DNA from: Streptomyces uncialis
GTDB taxonomy: Bacteria; Actinomycetota; Actinomycetes; Streptomycetales; Streptomycetaceae
Direction: 5' to 3'
Assembly (NCBI RefSeq): GCF_036250755.1
Contig: NZ_CP109583.1
Location: 1,860,001 to 1,924,000, forward strand
Length of the DNA stretch: 64,000 nt
Shown: positions 54,546-63,917 of the stretch, piece after piece
Numbering within the stretch: the first letter of the stretch is position 1
Layout of the letters: each line of letters begins with the position of its first letter
The notes under the pieces: model-generated
What the model was told of the DNA's origin: nothing
The model's input: the letters and a program-made list of their open reading frames with translations, nothing else
Database searches by the model: none
Made by a program: the position numbers and the translations under genes

Positions 54546-55033
54546 TCACACCCCACGCCTACCCCCACGCCCGCACCAGCCTCGACTGGGACTACCACGA
54601 CCTCCGCAACCGGCTGCACGGCCCCGGCCTCATCCAGCACGGCATCCGCATCACCACCGGCCGAACCGGCGGCCACCAACCCCTGCACCGGCTCGCCGTC
54701 CCGTTCGGCGACAACCGGCGGGCGGGCTTCCTGGCCCTGGAGGACTACGCCGTCCACGACGCCCTGCGCCTCCTCGCCGACCCCGTCCGCTTCCCCCACC
54801 TCACGCTCCGACGCCGCGAGCCACCCATGCCCCACCCCTACGTCATCACCTGGGGCGCCCCCCTCCCCACCGACCCCGCCGAAGCCGCCTGTCTGCTCGG
54901 ATACCACCGGACGGGCATCAAGGAATACGTCGCCTACGCGGTTCCGGGCGGCTTGGCATACGCGTCGAGCAACGGTGGAGGAGAGGAAGTGTCCGCCTCA
55001 AGTGGATGTTCTCCCGATGTAGGTCCAGATTGA
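54508..55033 (+). pseudogene. GYHP-family protein, member 4, joined to the four-HTH gene by a frameshift
   Basis: This frame has no start of its own. It opens with the LuxR tail, then LDWDYHDLRNRLHGPGLIQH, LHRLAVPFGDNRRAGFLALE, HPYVITWGAPLPTDPAEAAC and LLGYHRTGIKEYVAYA, stop 55033. If one base near 54505 is restored, HTH repeats and the family domain form a single ~485-residue protein. The last ~30 residues are Ser/Gly-rich. This fusion suggests that the two protein types of the island work together. Confidence 0.65.
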
Positions 55034-55688
55034 GGCGTTCTGCCGGTCGGCGGAGACTTCCAGAACACGGCAGCCTTCTCCCCCGACAATCTGTCGCTGC
55101 AGAAGCCGCCCGCGCCACAGGCCGCAGCGGTGTGCGGCTACGGCGAGGCGCTGGTGCTTTACGCGGTCGGGTAGCCCTTCCCGGCAGACTCGGTCGCGCC
55201 GCCGCTCCTGCACGTGCACGGCCTCCTCTTCGCCGTCCTCGACACCTCCAGAGCGCTGCGCTCACCAAGCGGTGCGGCCATGCGTGAGACGACCCTGAGC
55301 CGCGAAGTGGGCGCGGCCGCCCGCGCGGAGCTCGCCAACGCCATGACCGGCTCGGATACCGCATACGCAAGACTCCGGGAAAGCCTCAGGAATGTCGCAG
55401 CCCAGCAGCGCTGGCGTAGAGGGGAGTACTCGCCTCCCCCGCGCTGCGGGCGGGATGCCCGAGCCCACGCCCTGAACTGTGGCCGGGGTCGGTGAGGTCG
55501 CCGTTGCAAAAGGCTGCGTCTCAGTGCGGGTCGCTCCGGGCGGGAGGTCTGGGAGCCCCTGCCCTGACCAACGATGACCGTGGCGGGGTCCCGTGCTGGG
55601 CGGTCACGGCGAGCGTCGAATTTCGCGTGGCTGGTCACTCGTTATCGGGACGGAGACACTCGCGCTCTGGTCCCGCGCGCTGTGCCGG
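55034..55688. other. Fragmented region, one weak open frame
   Basis: Plus-strand pieces such as GDFQNTAAFSPDNLSLQKPP and CGYGEALVLYAVG (ends ~55172) look like an eroded coding sequence. An open frame 55214-55495 (MRETTLSREVGAAARAELAN) has moderate codon bias but no ribosome site I trust. The remaining bases before the converging regulator gene show no feature. Confidence 0.4.
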
Positions 55689-57050
55689 TCATGCGGTAGC
55701 TCGCAGGAGAACGGTGGCCTGTCGGCGCAGGTGTCCGGCGCCGGTCACGCCGCGCTGCTGGTAGCCGGCGGCTGCGGAGCGGATGGTCTTGATCTCCTGG
55801 CGGCCGCGGTGGGAGATGACACCGTCCATGACGTCGAGGGCACGGCCCCACAGGGTGACGGACTCCTCGTAGCGGTGCTGGGCCGCTACCGAGCGTCCCA
55901 GGTTGATGAGGGTGAGTCCGTGTCCGCGCTGGTATCTGCCCGGGGCGCGTCCGGCCAGGGCGGTGCGGTAGTGGCGTTCGGCTGCGGGGTGGTCGTTCAT
56001 CGCGGTGAGTGTCTTGGCGGTGTGCGAGGCGACGGTGGCCGCGACCGGTCCGGATCCTGCGGCGTACGGGGATACGGGGTCCCGGGTGTCGGCGGCGGCG
56101 TCTTCGGCGGCGAGCAGTGCGCGGGCGGCTCTGCCGGTCTCGCCCGCGGTGCCGTGGGCGCGGGCGCAGGTGACGAGGAGCAGTGCTTCGGTCTGCCGGT
56201 CGACATGTCCGCTGGCGCGGCGTCCTGCTTCCTCCGCCAGTTCGGCGGAGGAGCCGGGCTGGTTGAGGTCAAGGGCCTGGTGGGTGAGGGCTCGCATCAT
56301 CCAGGCCGCCAGGCCGTGCGGGTCGGCCTCGCAGGCCAGTTGGTAGGCGAGGTGGTAGAACTTCTGGCTCGCGCCGTCGCGGCCGAGGTCGTGGAGTTTC
56401 CAGCCGGTGAGGCAGGCCAGTTGGGCGGCGGCGGCGAAGGCGTCCCGGCGCAGGGTCTCCGAGGGGAAGCGGGCGCGGAGCATCGGGTTGACGGTGTCGG
56501 TGAGGTAGGCGGTGACGGTGGTGAGGCCGTGGCCGCCGCCGAGGCGGTCATCGACGGTGCGGAAGTGTTCGGTCAGCTGCCGGACGGCGGTGACCTCGCT
56601 GGCGCCGACGCGTCCCTGGGTGCGGGCCGCAGCGAGTGTGCGGGCGGCGGCCTCGTGGTCGTAGGCCACGGGGAGTGCGGCGGCCGCCTGGGTGAAGGCG
56701 GAGTCGAGGAATTCCCTGCGGCGGAGCAAGACGGCTCTCCCGTATTCGGCGGCGGTGACCAGCGGGTTGGCGGCCATGGTTTCTCCGGTGCCCGCGCAGC
56801 GTAATCCGATCTCGGTGAGCGTCACCGTCCGTCGGGCCTTTCGGCTGAGGGCCTCGGCGATGTAGAGAGCGGTCCGGCCGGCCGGTGCCGCGCCGGCGAC
56901 CCAGGCAGAGATGGTCGACGGTGCGGTGCCCAGCCGCTGCCCAGCCTCCGCGGCGACGGCGCGTATCTCGCAGGCCAGCGCGTGGTAGGTGATGCCGACT
57001 TCGTCGATCACGGCCGCCAGGAGCAGGTTCGGTGTCCGGTTTTCGGGCAT
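55689..57050 (-). CDS. XRE/TPR-type regulator (453 aa)
   Basis: The N-terminal ~80 residues form an HTH-like domain (ACEIRAVAAEAGQRLGTAPS, TISAWVAGAAPAGRTALYIA) without a perfect XRE match. The rest is a helical repeat region (AAAQLACLTGWKLHDLGRDG, TEALLLVTCARAHGTAGETG, MNDHPAAERHYRTALAGRAP). Proteins of this build are common Streptomyces developmental or antibiotic regulators. GGAGG lies 7 bp before ATG 57050. It faces away from the dioxygenase gene across a 660-bp gap. Confidence 0.82.
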   Translation of the reverse strand: MPENRTPNLLLAAVIDEVGITYHALACEIRAVAAEAGQRLGTAPSTISAWVAGAAPAGRTALYIAEALSRKARRTVTLTEIGLRCAGTGETMAANPLVTAAEYGRAVLLRRREFLDSAFTQAAAALPVAYDHEAAARTLAAARTQGRVGASEVTAVRQLTEHFRTVDDRLGGGHGLTTVTAYLTDTVNPMLRARFPSETLRRDAFAAAAQLACLTGWKLHDLGRDGASQKFYHLAYQLACEADPHGLAAWMMRALTHQALDLNQPGSSAELAEEAGRRASGHVDRQTEALLLVTCARAHGTAGETGRAARALLAAEDAAADTRDPVSPYAAGSGPVAATVASHTAKTLTAMNDHPAAERHYRTALAGRAPGRYQRGHGLTLINLGRSVAAQHRYEESVTLWGRALDVMDGVISHRGRQEIKTIRSAAAGYQQRGVTGAGHLRRQATVLLRATA

Positions 57051-57712
57051 GTGCGTACCTCCTGTTAGTGATCATGAACAAGTCGAACGGGTCCGACGGG
57101 CGGGAACCGTAGCAGCACGGCCCGGGCGGAGGTTCACTCTTCCTACGCCCCCTGGGTCTACCGGAGTTCGGTGGCCCGCGGGCGCTGAACGCGGTGGCCT
57201 GTACTTCCTTCGGGCTGTTCGCCGCTCTCCCATCGATGCCAGGAGTCCCCCGTGTCGTTTTCCCCGCGCGCCGGTCGGCCCCGAGAGTACGGTCACGTAC
57301 CCGCGCAGGACGCCGACGCAAGTCGGTCAGTCAGGAGAGTCTGGGCCCATTCATGGCGGAACAGTTGTCCCTCGGACTGGCCGGTCCGCCCGGGATGGCC
57401 GGGCGACGACATCCGCCGGCACCGTCGTGCCCGGCGGATGACGCCCCCACCCTGGTGTGCTCTTCGCCTCCAACGCGGGTGGTCCTCGCCTCCCCCGGCT
57501 GAGACCTCGACCCCGGATCGTTCCGGCTGCAAGTCCGTGCGCGCACGCCACGGGCCCGCTGCCGGTCACCGCTCCCGAGCGGTTCCGTGGCGTCCGGGGC
57601 ACGGCACAACGAGACCTGCCCGCTACCGAGCCCCTGCCCTTCAGCGCCCGAGCCACGGCGGAGCACCCGAACGCCAGACCGGACATCACCCGAAGAGAGA
57701 AGGAAGCTGCGC
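57051..57712. other. Gene-free divergent gap
   Basis: A 660-bp stretch between the leftward regulator and the rightward dioxygenase. One plus-strand frame (57352-57502, MAEQLSLGLAGPPGMAG) begins like a gene but has no further support. I see no strong hairpin. Promoters for both neighbours must lie here. Confidence 0.45.
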
Positions 57713-58633
57713 GTGTTCATCGAGATCCCGAGCGAACTCGAAGCCGCTCTGACCGACCATCCCCTCCCGCCCTGGACTCTCGACGGTTCATTCCTGGCGG
57801 AATCCACCATGGAGGAGTACCAGGCCAGGCTGGCGGCCTCCCCGAAGTTCGAGGAGACCGCCTCGGCGCTGCGCCACGCCCTGACCGGGGATGCCGGCGG
57901 ATACGCCGTTCTGCGCCTGGGGAACCTCGCCAGGGCCCTGGGGACCGGTGACAGGTTCCGGCGTCTGGCGACGGCCTTCGCGGCCGAGGTGGCGGTCCCC
58001 TTCTCGCCCTTCCCCCGGTGGCCCCTGTGGAAGGACATCGGGGTCAAGGCCGACAAGGACCCCGGCCGCTCCAGCGGCATCGGGTACAACGCCTTCCACA
58101 TGGACCTGGTGAACGCGACCCGGCCCCCGGACTGCACCACGCTCCTGTGCGTCCGCCCCGACCCGCTGGGCGGCGGTGCCAGCATCCTCTCCGACGCCCA
58201 CGCGGCGGTCGCGCGGCTCCCCGAGCGCAGCCGGGCCCTCCTGACGGAGACGGCTTACCACTACGGGACCTTCTTCGACCTCCACGGCGTCGGTGAGGAG
58301 TACAGGCCGTTCCCGGTCCTGGACAGCTCCGGCCCGGGTGAGGGGTTCGTCCGGTTCACCGCCAAGATGCTGGAGCGGTCCCCGCTCGGCCGGTCACACG
58401 CCGACGCCGCCCGGGAACTCGCCGAGGAGCTCGTCCGTGGTCAGGTCTCCTTCACGCTCCAGTCAGGGGACTATCTCATCGTGGACCAGCGCCGCTTCCT
58501 GCACGGCCGGGAGGCGCTCCACAGCGGTCAGGAGACCGTCCCCGTCGACGGCAGGCGGCTGCTCCTCCAGCTGTTCCTGCGTGCCGGCACCGGCGCCGAC
58601 GCGGGCCGCGTAGTCGACCGACGGCACCGGTGA
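57713..58633 (+). CDS. TauD/clavaminate-synthase-like Fe(II)/2-oxoglutarate dioxygenase
   Basis: A 306-aa non-haem iron oxygenase that hydroxylates or otherwise oxidises a small molecule, using 2-oxoglutarate. The iron ligands are His129 and Asp131 (NAFHMDLVNATRPPD) and a distal His264, with Arg266 for 2-oxoglutarate (DQRRFLHGREAL). The fold and spacing match the CAS-like/TauD group, including tailoring oxygenases of amino-acid-derived products. GAAGGAA lies ~9 bp before GTG 57713. No biosynthetic core enzyme is beside it, so the substrate is open. Confidence 0.85.
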   Translation: MFIEIPSELEAALTDHPLPPWTLDGSFLAESTMEEYQARLAASPKFEETASALRHALTGDAGGYAVLRLGNLARALGTGDRFRRLATAFAAEVAVPFSPFPRWPLWKDIGVKADKDPGRSSGIGYNAFHMDLVNATRPPDCTTLLCVRPDPLGGGASILSDAHAAVARLPERSRALLTETAYHYGTFFDLHGVGEEYRPFPVLDSSGPGEGFVRFTAKMLERSPLGRSHADAARELAEELVRGQVSFTLQSGDYLIVDQRRFLHGREALHSGQETVPVDGRRLLLQLFLRAGTGADAGRVVDRRHR

Positions 58634-58725
58634 CCTGCTACCGGGTCCTGCCCCCGAGCACAGTCCCCGAGCACGCGGCACGGCCACGGGGCGGGGCCCG
58701 GTCGGGCTCCCCGGGCTCGTGCGCG

Positions 58726-59499
58726 TCAGATGCGCGAGTTGCGCAGCGACTGCCATACCGCGCCGGCCAGTGCCCGCGTCGACCGCGCGACCGACAGATG
58801 CTCGTGTTCGCGGTACAGCTCCCAGTTGTACTTGACCAAGGACATCTTGTTGGAGGACAGCGATCCCGCCTGGTGGGCCCTGTACACCGCCAGCGGCTCG
58901 GCCAGGCCCCGGGCGTCGGCTCCGTCCCGCATGATCGACAGCCAGAGGGCGTAGTCCTGGCGCTTGCGCATCTCCGGCATCAGCCTCGTGCCCAGGACAT
59001 TGCGGTCGTACATGGCCGTCAAGGCACCGATGTGGTCCCGGCGCAGCATCGCGCGGTAGTCCACGTGCTCCCGTGCACGGACCACCCGCCCGTTCGGAAC
59101 CCAGTCGGTGCTTTCGCCTTCATGGTCGGCGTCCATCTTGAAGTACGAGGTGAACGTCAATGGCGCATCGCCCTCCGCAGCGAAGGCGAGCTGCTTCTCC
59201 AGCTTCGCGGGGAGCCACATGTCGTCGGAGTCGAGAAAGGCGACGTAGTCCCCGCGGGCCCTGTTGATCGAGCGGTTGCGGGCCCGGCCCGCTCCGCCCC
59301 GTTCGGGTGCCTGCTGCGGCAGGACGCGCTCGTCGTGCCCGGCGAACTCGCGGAGCAGGTCCATGGAGCCGTCGGAGGACTGGTCGTCGGTGACCAGCAG
59401 CTCCAGGTCGCTGTGGGTCTGTGTGAGCACCGACCGGACCGCTGCGCTCAATGTCGCTGCCGAGTTGTACACGGGCATCACGACAGACACCAAGGGCAC
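58726..59499 (-). CDS. Family 2 glycosyltransferase (257 aa)
   Basis: GT-A inverting transferase: VPLVSVVMPVYNSAATLSAA, ELLVTDDQSSDGS, and the metal motif in YVAFLDSDDMWLP. A later RKRQDYALWLSIMRDGADAR supplies the catalytic Asp region. GGAG sits 7 bp before GTG 59499. It is divergent from the nucleotide-sugar dehydrogenase, and together they suggest a cell-surface or capsular polysaccharide. Confidence 0.9.
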   Translation of the reverse strand: MPLVSVVMPVYNSAATLSAAVRSVLTQTHSDLELLVTDDQSSDGSMDLLREFAGHDERVLPQQAPERGGAGRARNRSINRARGDYVAFLDSDDMWLPAKLEKQLAFAAEGDAPLTFTSYFKMDADHEGESTDWVPNGRVVRAREHVDYRAMLRRDHIGALTAMYDRNVLGTRLMPEMRKRQDYALWLSIMRDGADARGLAEPLAVYRAHQAGSLSSNKMSLVKYNWELYREHEHLSVARSTRALAGAVWQSLRNSRI

Positions 59500-59565
59500 A
59501 GCGGTTCTCCTTGCCAGATCAGGAACGACGGTCCATTCAAGCACCGCAATCGAGCAGGAGCTGCC

Positions 59566-60813
59566 ATGCAGGTAGTCGTCGCTGGTCAGGGCTACGTAGG
59601 GCTTCCTCTGGCCGTACGCGCCGCGGAGGTGGGTCACCGGGTCGTCGGCTACGACGTGGACACACACCGCGTCCAGCAGCTCGCCGCCGGCCAGTCCTAC
59701 GTGAGGGACGTGGACTCCTCGCGGCTGCGGGCCGTGCTGGACTCCGGGGCCTACACCGCGACCGGCGACGCTGCCGCGCTGGCCGGCTTCGGCATCGCGG
59801 TGATCACCGTGCCGACACCGCTGCGGGACGGCGTGCCCGACCTGTCCTGCATCGAGTCCTGCGCCCGGACCCTGGGCGGGCACCTTCGCCCAGGCGCGAC
59901 GGTGGTCCTGGAGTCCACGACCTATCCCGGGACCACGGAGGAGCTGCTGCTGCCCATCCTGGAAGAGGTGTCGGGCCTTGAGGGCGGGGTGGACTTCCTG
60001 GCCGGATTCAGCCCCGAGCGGATCGGGAACAAGCGCTGGTCGTTCGATACGCCGAAGTTGGTATCGGGAATCGACGCCGCATCACTCAGCGCGGTCAAGG
60101 CTTTCTACGACGGCATCTTTCAGACCACGGTGCCGGTGTCCGGGACGAAGGTCGCCGAGCTGGCCAAGCTGGTCGAGAACACCTTCCGGTTCGTCAACAT
60201 CTCCCTGGTCAACGAGATGGCAATGCTAGCTGCTTCCCTCGGCGTGAACATCTGGGAGGCGATCGACGCCGCCGCGACCAAACCCTTCGGATTCACGCGG
60301 TTCACCCCGGGGCCGGGAGTCGGCGGACACTGCCTGCCCATTGATCCGATGTTTCTCTCGTGGAAGGCCCAGCAGGAGCTTGGTGTCCCGTTCCGGTTCG
60401 CAGAACTCGCCGCCGACGTGAACCGGAACATGCCCGACTACGTCGTCCGGCGCGTCGTGGAAGCACTCGGCAAGCGCGGCATATCCGTCAGCGGATCTCG
60501 CATTCTGCTGCTCGGCCTGACCTACAAGTACAACGCCACCGACCTTCGCAATTCCCCTTCGTCACGTGTCGCCGAACTGCTCATCGGTCTCGGCGCAGAG
60601 GTCCGCGGCGCCGAACCCAACATCCCGGACGGCGACAACACCGAGTTGAACGTGCCCCGGGTCGATGCGACACCGGACGAGGTAGCCGCCGCTGACGCAG
60701 TGGTCCTCCTCATGGATCACCCACGATTCGACCTCCCGATGATCGAGAAGTGTGCGACCTATGTTCTCGACTGCCGCAACCGGCTTTCCGGGCCGAGCGT
60801 CGAGACGCTTTAG
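59566..60813 (+). CDS. UDP-sugar 6-dehydrogenase (UDP-GlcA/ManNAcA-type)
   Basis: It oxidises the C6 hydroxyl of a UDP-hexose to a carboxylate with two NAD+. The 415 aa contain the NAD domain (VVVAGQGYVGLPLAVRAAEV), KLVENTFRFVNISLVNEMAM, and the active-site VGGHCLPIDP with Cys256. GLTYKYNATDLRNSPS is in the UDP-binding domain. The overall pattern is nearest to WecC/TviB-type (N-acetylated sugar) dehydrogenases. AGGAG lies 5 bp before ATG 59566. Confidence 0.92.
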   Translation: MQVVVAGQGYVGLPLAVRAAEVGHRVVGYDVDTHRVQQLAAGQSYVRDVDSSRLRAVLDSGAYTATGDAAALAGFGIAVITVPTPLRDGVPDLSCIESCARTLGGHLRPGATVVLESTTYPGTTEELLLPILEEVSGLEGGVDFLAGFSPERIGNKRWSFDTPKLVSGIDAASLSAVKAFYDGIFQTTVPVSGTKVAELAKLVENTFRFVNISLVNEMAMLAASLGVNIWEAIDAAATKPFGFTRFTPGPGVGGHCLPIDPMFLSWKAQQELGVPFRFAELAADVNRNMPDYVVRRVVEALGKRGISVSGSRILLLGLTYKYNATDLRNSPSSRVAELLIGLGAEVRGAEPNIPDGDNTELNVPRVDATPDEVAAADAVVLLMDHPRFDLPMIEKCATYVLDCRNRLSGPSVETL

Positions 60814-60865
60814 GTTCTCCAAAACCCCCGGCCCCGCCGCCAATCCTCCAGCCCCGGGAGTTGTC

Positions 60866-62353
60866 GTGCGCGACGAATGGGAGCACGCCCACACGGACTA
60901 CACCATGCCCGCGCGGCGCCGAATCCCCGCTTCGCTGGCCGAAAGTGAGAATGACTGGCGCCACTACCTGGAATCGTCAACCCCCAACGGCTGGCTCATA
61001 CGGAACAATGCCATGACCGAAGCGCTCCTCAGCGGAAAGCCGATGCACCTGCTGCACACCACCAAGGACATCGACGCCATCCGTTCCAGCGGGGAGCTGC
61101 ACGTCTCCACCGGATGCCTGGTCGGGGCCCTGTACTGCTCCCCTCTCACCCGTCACCGCGGGGGGCTGCGCCCTCACAACCTCGGCGCCTACCTCATGCG
61201 GACGAAGCCCTCCACCACACCCCTGATCCTCGAGGTCACCCCCGACGCCCCGATCCCACCACAGGGCATCGACTACCTGCACCTCGGTACCATCCACCTG
61301 CGCACCTACCAGCGCTACCAGAGCTTCCTGACCCCGGCCGAGAACGACCACCTCGACCACGCCGTGCTGACCGGGCTGCGAGCCGCGGCCGTGTTCCTCG
61401 ACATCACACTGCGCAACGCCACCGGCCGTGCCACCCCGGCACCCGAGTTCATCGACCAGTTGTCCGACGCCGTGGTCCACGTGCCGTTCCTCGGCTACCT
61501 GTACTTCGAGGTTCTGTCCGAGTACCTGATGCTCCACTCCGTCACCCCGGAGACCAAGGCCTGTGCTCAGGAGGGCGAGCTGAACAACTGGCTGTACAAG
61601 CGACTCGCGTTCGCCGCCGTGGACGGCATGGACCGGCTGTTCGACCTGGCCCGTTTCCACCCGCGTCATCACCTGCTCGTCCAGCTCATCGGCGGCATCG
61701 AACCGGCTCTCGCCCCGGGTGTCGCCGAGTACGTCCGGCGACGACTGTCCCACCTGTTCGCCCGGACCGCGCTGCACCCGTCCCAGGACGCGGCATCGGT
61801 CACCTTCCAGGGCACCGATCCCGGCACGCTACGGAAATCGGCGCCCGGACTGATCGGCCAGATGATCTTCCGCGAGATCCGGTACATGCCCCGCTACCTG
61901 CAGCTGTACCACTGCTTCGAGAAGGCCAAGGCTCTTGAGGCGTGGGAATACTGGAACAGCGAAGGAATACCCGCCCCCTTCAACGGGATTCTCCCCAAGG
62001 GAGAGATAGGAATACATCCCGTCTACCCCCGAGCGCAGGTCAGACTGTGGACGGCAGAACAGGACAGCAAGGGCTGTCTGCATCCGGCCGAAGAAGTCAT
62101 GGCCGTCCTCACGCCGCATCTGGCGTCATGGTGGGCACCGCCTCGTCAGCGCGGGAGACAGACCGCTGCCAACGACCCGCGAGCCGAGGCCTCCCCGAGA
62201 GCCCGGTCTCTCCTTCCCGCCCAACGAGCACCCATCGACGGGATACCGCATGCCCACCCGGCCCCTGAACATCCTGACCGGCATCAACCGCACCTCCACG
62301 CCATCGTCCGGGAGCCTGATCCTCGTCCACGATCTCTACCGCGCGATGCCTGA
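60866..62353 (+). CDS. Unrecognised large protein beside sugar genes (495 aa)
   Basis: Starts at GTG 60866 (GGGAG 5 bp upstream). Conserved-looking parts: HLLHTTKDIDAIRSSGELHV then GCLVGALYCSPLTRHRGGLR, and a region with FVPFLGYLYFEV-like aromatic strands, then EIRYMPRYLQLYHCFEKAKA and ASWWAPPRQRG near 60-430. The first part looks like a nucleotide- or ADP-ribose-handling loop, but I cannot name it. The last ~65 residues overlap the next gene by 104 bp and are low-complexity, so the true end may be earlier. Placed between two sugar-pathway genes. Confidence 0.62.
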   Translation: MRDEWEHAHTDYTMPARRRIPASLAESENDWRHYLESSTPNGWLIRNNAMTEALLSGKPMHLLHTTKDIDAIRSSGELHVSTGCLVGALYCSPLTRHRGGLRPHNLGAYLMRTKPSTTPLILEVTPDAPIPPQGIDYLHLGTIHLRTYQRYQSFLTPAENDHLDHAVLTGLRAAAVFLDITLRNATGRATPAPEFIDQLSDAVVHVPFLGYLYFEVLSEYLMLHSVTPETKACAQEGELNNWLYKRLAFAAVDGMDRLFDLARFHPRHHLLVQLIGGIEPALAPGVAEYVRRRLSHLFARTALHPSQDAASVTFQGTDPGTLRKSAPGLIGQMIFREIRYMPRYLQLYHCFEKAKALEAWEYWNSEGIPAPFNGILPKGEIGIHPVYPRAQVRLWTAEQDSKGCLHPAEEVMAVLTPHLASWWAPPRQRGRQTAANDPRAEASPRARSLLPAQRAPIDGIPHAHPAPEHPDRHQPHLHAIVREPDPRPRSLPRDA

Positions 62354-63359
62354 CACCCGCACGACCTTCCTGGGCAGGGCACCGGTCGATCACGCCTGGA
62401 AGACTGCGTTCGACCAGCTGATCACCCTCTCCACGCCGAAACGCCCCCACGGCCCCGCATTCGGCCCGTACGTCGACGAGCTGACGCGGGAGGTAGGTGC
62501 GCTCATCAAGGAGTCCCGGCCGGACGCCATCCACGCCCAGTACCTCGGGTTCGCCCTCAGCCTGGCCCTCACCCGAACTGCCGGCAGCATCCCCGTCATC
62601 GCCATCGCCCACGGACCCGACGTGATGGCGGCCGAGCGCGACACATCGGAACGCGGGGTCCTGAACGAAGTCGCCGCCGCCAGCGCCGCGATCGTCGCCC
62701 CGACCCCCGCACTCGCCGACCGCATCGACCGTGTCACCGGACGACGGTTCAGCGATCGGCTCACCGTCATCCCCTGGGGCATCCGCCCGGGCGATGCCCG
62801 GCTCCGCACTCAACCGCTCACCGGAACCGGACCCCTGTCCCTGGTCCACGCCGGCCGCCTGGACGACAACAAATCCACGATCACCGCAGTCGAAGCCCTC
62901 TCATTGACCGACCAGCCGCACCACTTGACCGTGATCGGCGAAGGAACCCTCCAAGAGCACCTGCAACAGCGGGCAGTCGAACTCGGGCTCCGGGACCGGG
63001 TCCGCTTCGTCCCGTTCCTGCCCCGCGCCGAACTCTGGCGCCTCCTGCCGGACTTCGACGCCTTCGTCTTCACCACCACAGGTCTTGAGGCCTTCGGGCT
63101 CGTCCTCATCGAAGCCCAGGCCCACGGGCTTCCGGTCGTCTACTCCAACCTGCCCGGTGTAAAGGAAACCCTCGGAGGCGCCGGAGTTCCCTACACTCCC
63201 GGCGTCCCACGCTCACTGACCGTGGCCCTGGACGGGATGGGCCGGGCCCCCCACCGGCGCAAGGCCCTGAGCAAGGCGGCTCTCGACAACGCGCGCCGAT
63301 ACGACATCGCCGCCACCGGCCGCCGGCTCCGCGAACTGACCATCCGCGTCACCTCCTGA
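62250..63359 (+). CDS. GT4-type glycosyltransferase (369 aa)
   Basis: A GT-B retaining enzyme: VIAIAHGPDVMAAERDTSER (acceptor loop), PLSLVHAGRLDDNKSTITAV for the donor fold, and the E-x7-E type signature GLEAFGLVLIEAQAHGLPVV near residue 275. ATG 62250 lies inside the previous frame. It likely adds a sugar to the product made with the dehydrogenase and GT2 genes. Confidence 0.87.
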   Translation: MPTRPLNILTGINRTSTPSSGSLILVHDLYRAMPDTRTTFLGRAPVDHAWKTAFDQLITLSTPKRPHGPAFGPYVDELTREVGALIKESRPDAIHAQYLGFALSLALTRTAGSIPVIAIAHGPDVMAAERDTSERGVLNEVAAASAAIVAPTPALADRIDRVTGRRFSDRLTVIPWGIRPGDARLRTQPLTGTGPLSLVHAGRLDDNKSTITAVEALSLTDQPHHLTVIGEGTLQEHLQQRAVELGLRDRVRFVPFLPRAELWRLLPDFDAFVFTTTGLEAFGLVLIEAQAHGLPVVYSNLPGVKETLGGAGVPYTPGVPRSLTVALDGMGRAPHRRKALSKAALDNARRYDIAATGRRLRELTIRVTS

Positions 63360-63917
63360 GCCCGATGCTCGTCCAGTTGGCCACCGACCGCTCCCTGCCT
63401 CGGCATCCTCCTGGGATCGCTGCACTCCGCGGCCATCACCATCCGCACCTGGCAGAAGAAGCCAGGCAATGCCGCGGCGTACCACAACGCCCTTCATCGC
63501 GTCGCCGGGATCGCCATCGCCGGAGGTGCTTCGCAAGGAGCGGGCGTGCCTTCGCGGACGCGAGGCAGGGAGCGGGGTGAAAGGTCATGCCGGTACGATT
63601 CCGAAGGTGTCGCTGCGGGCCACGCGCCGAAGGGATTGAGGGAGACCTGGAGGAGGTCGCCGCCTCGGATCCGGAGGCAGAAGCTGTTGCGGCTGACCGG
63701 GGCGAATTTGATGACCGCCCCAGCGGTGGTATCCGAGGAGATCGAACTCTTCGCTGTCCGCAGCCTGGCACCCGTACCGGATGATTCGACTCCGTCGTAT
63801 CGCAGTCCAGTAACGCCATCACGTCGTCCCGCCAGTTGCCGCCGGGACCGCGGACTTCCGGCTCGGCGTGGTGCCCGGCGGACCGATCCAAAGGTCCTGA
63901 CAATACTTCCCGCAGAC
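63360..63917. other. Gene remnants near the right edge
   Basis: Minus-strand pieces near 63660-63830 (AVIKFAPVSRNSFCLRI and, in another frame, GGNWRDDVMALLDCD) resemble a DUF397-type small protein broken by frameshifts. A plus-strand piece near 63400-63560 (LGILLGSLHSAAITIRTWQK) also looks coding but lacks start and length. No intact gene can be supported. Confidence 0.4.
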
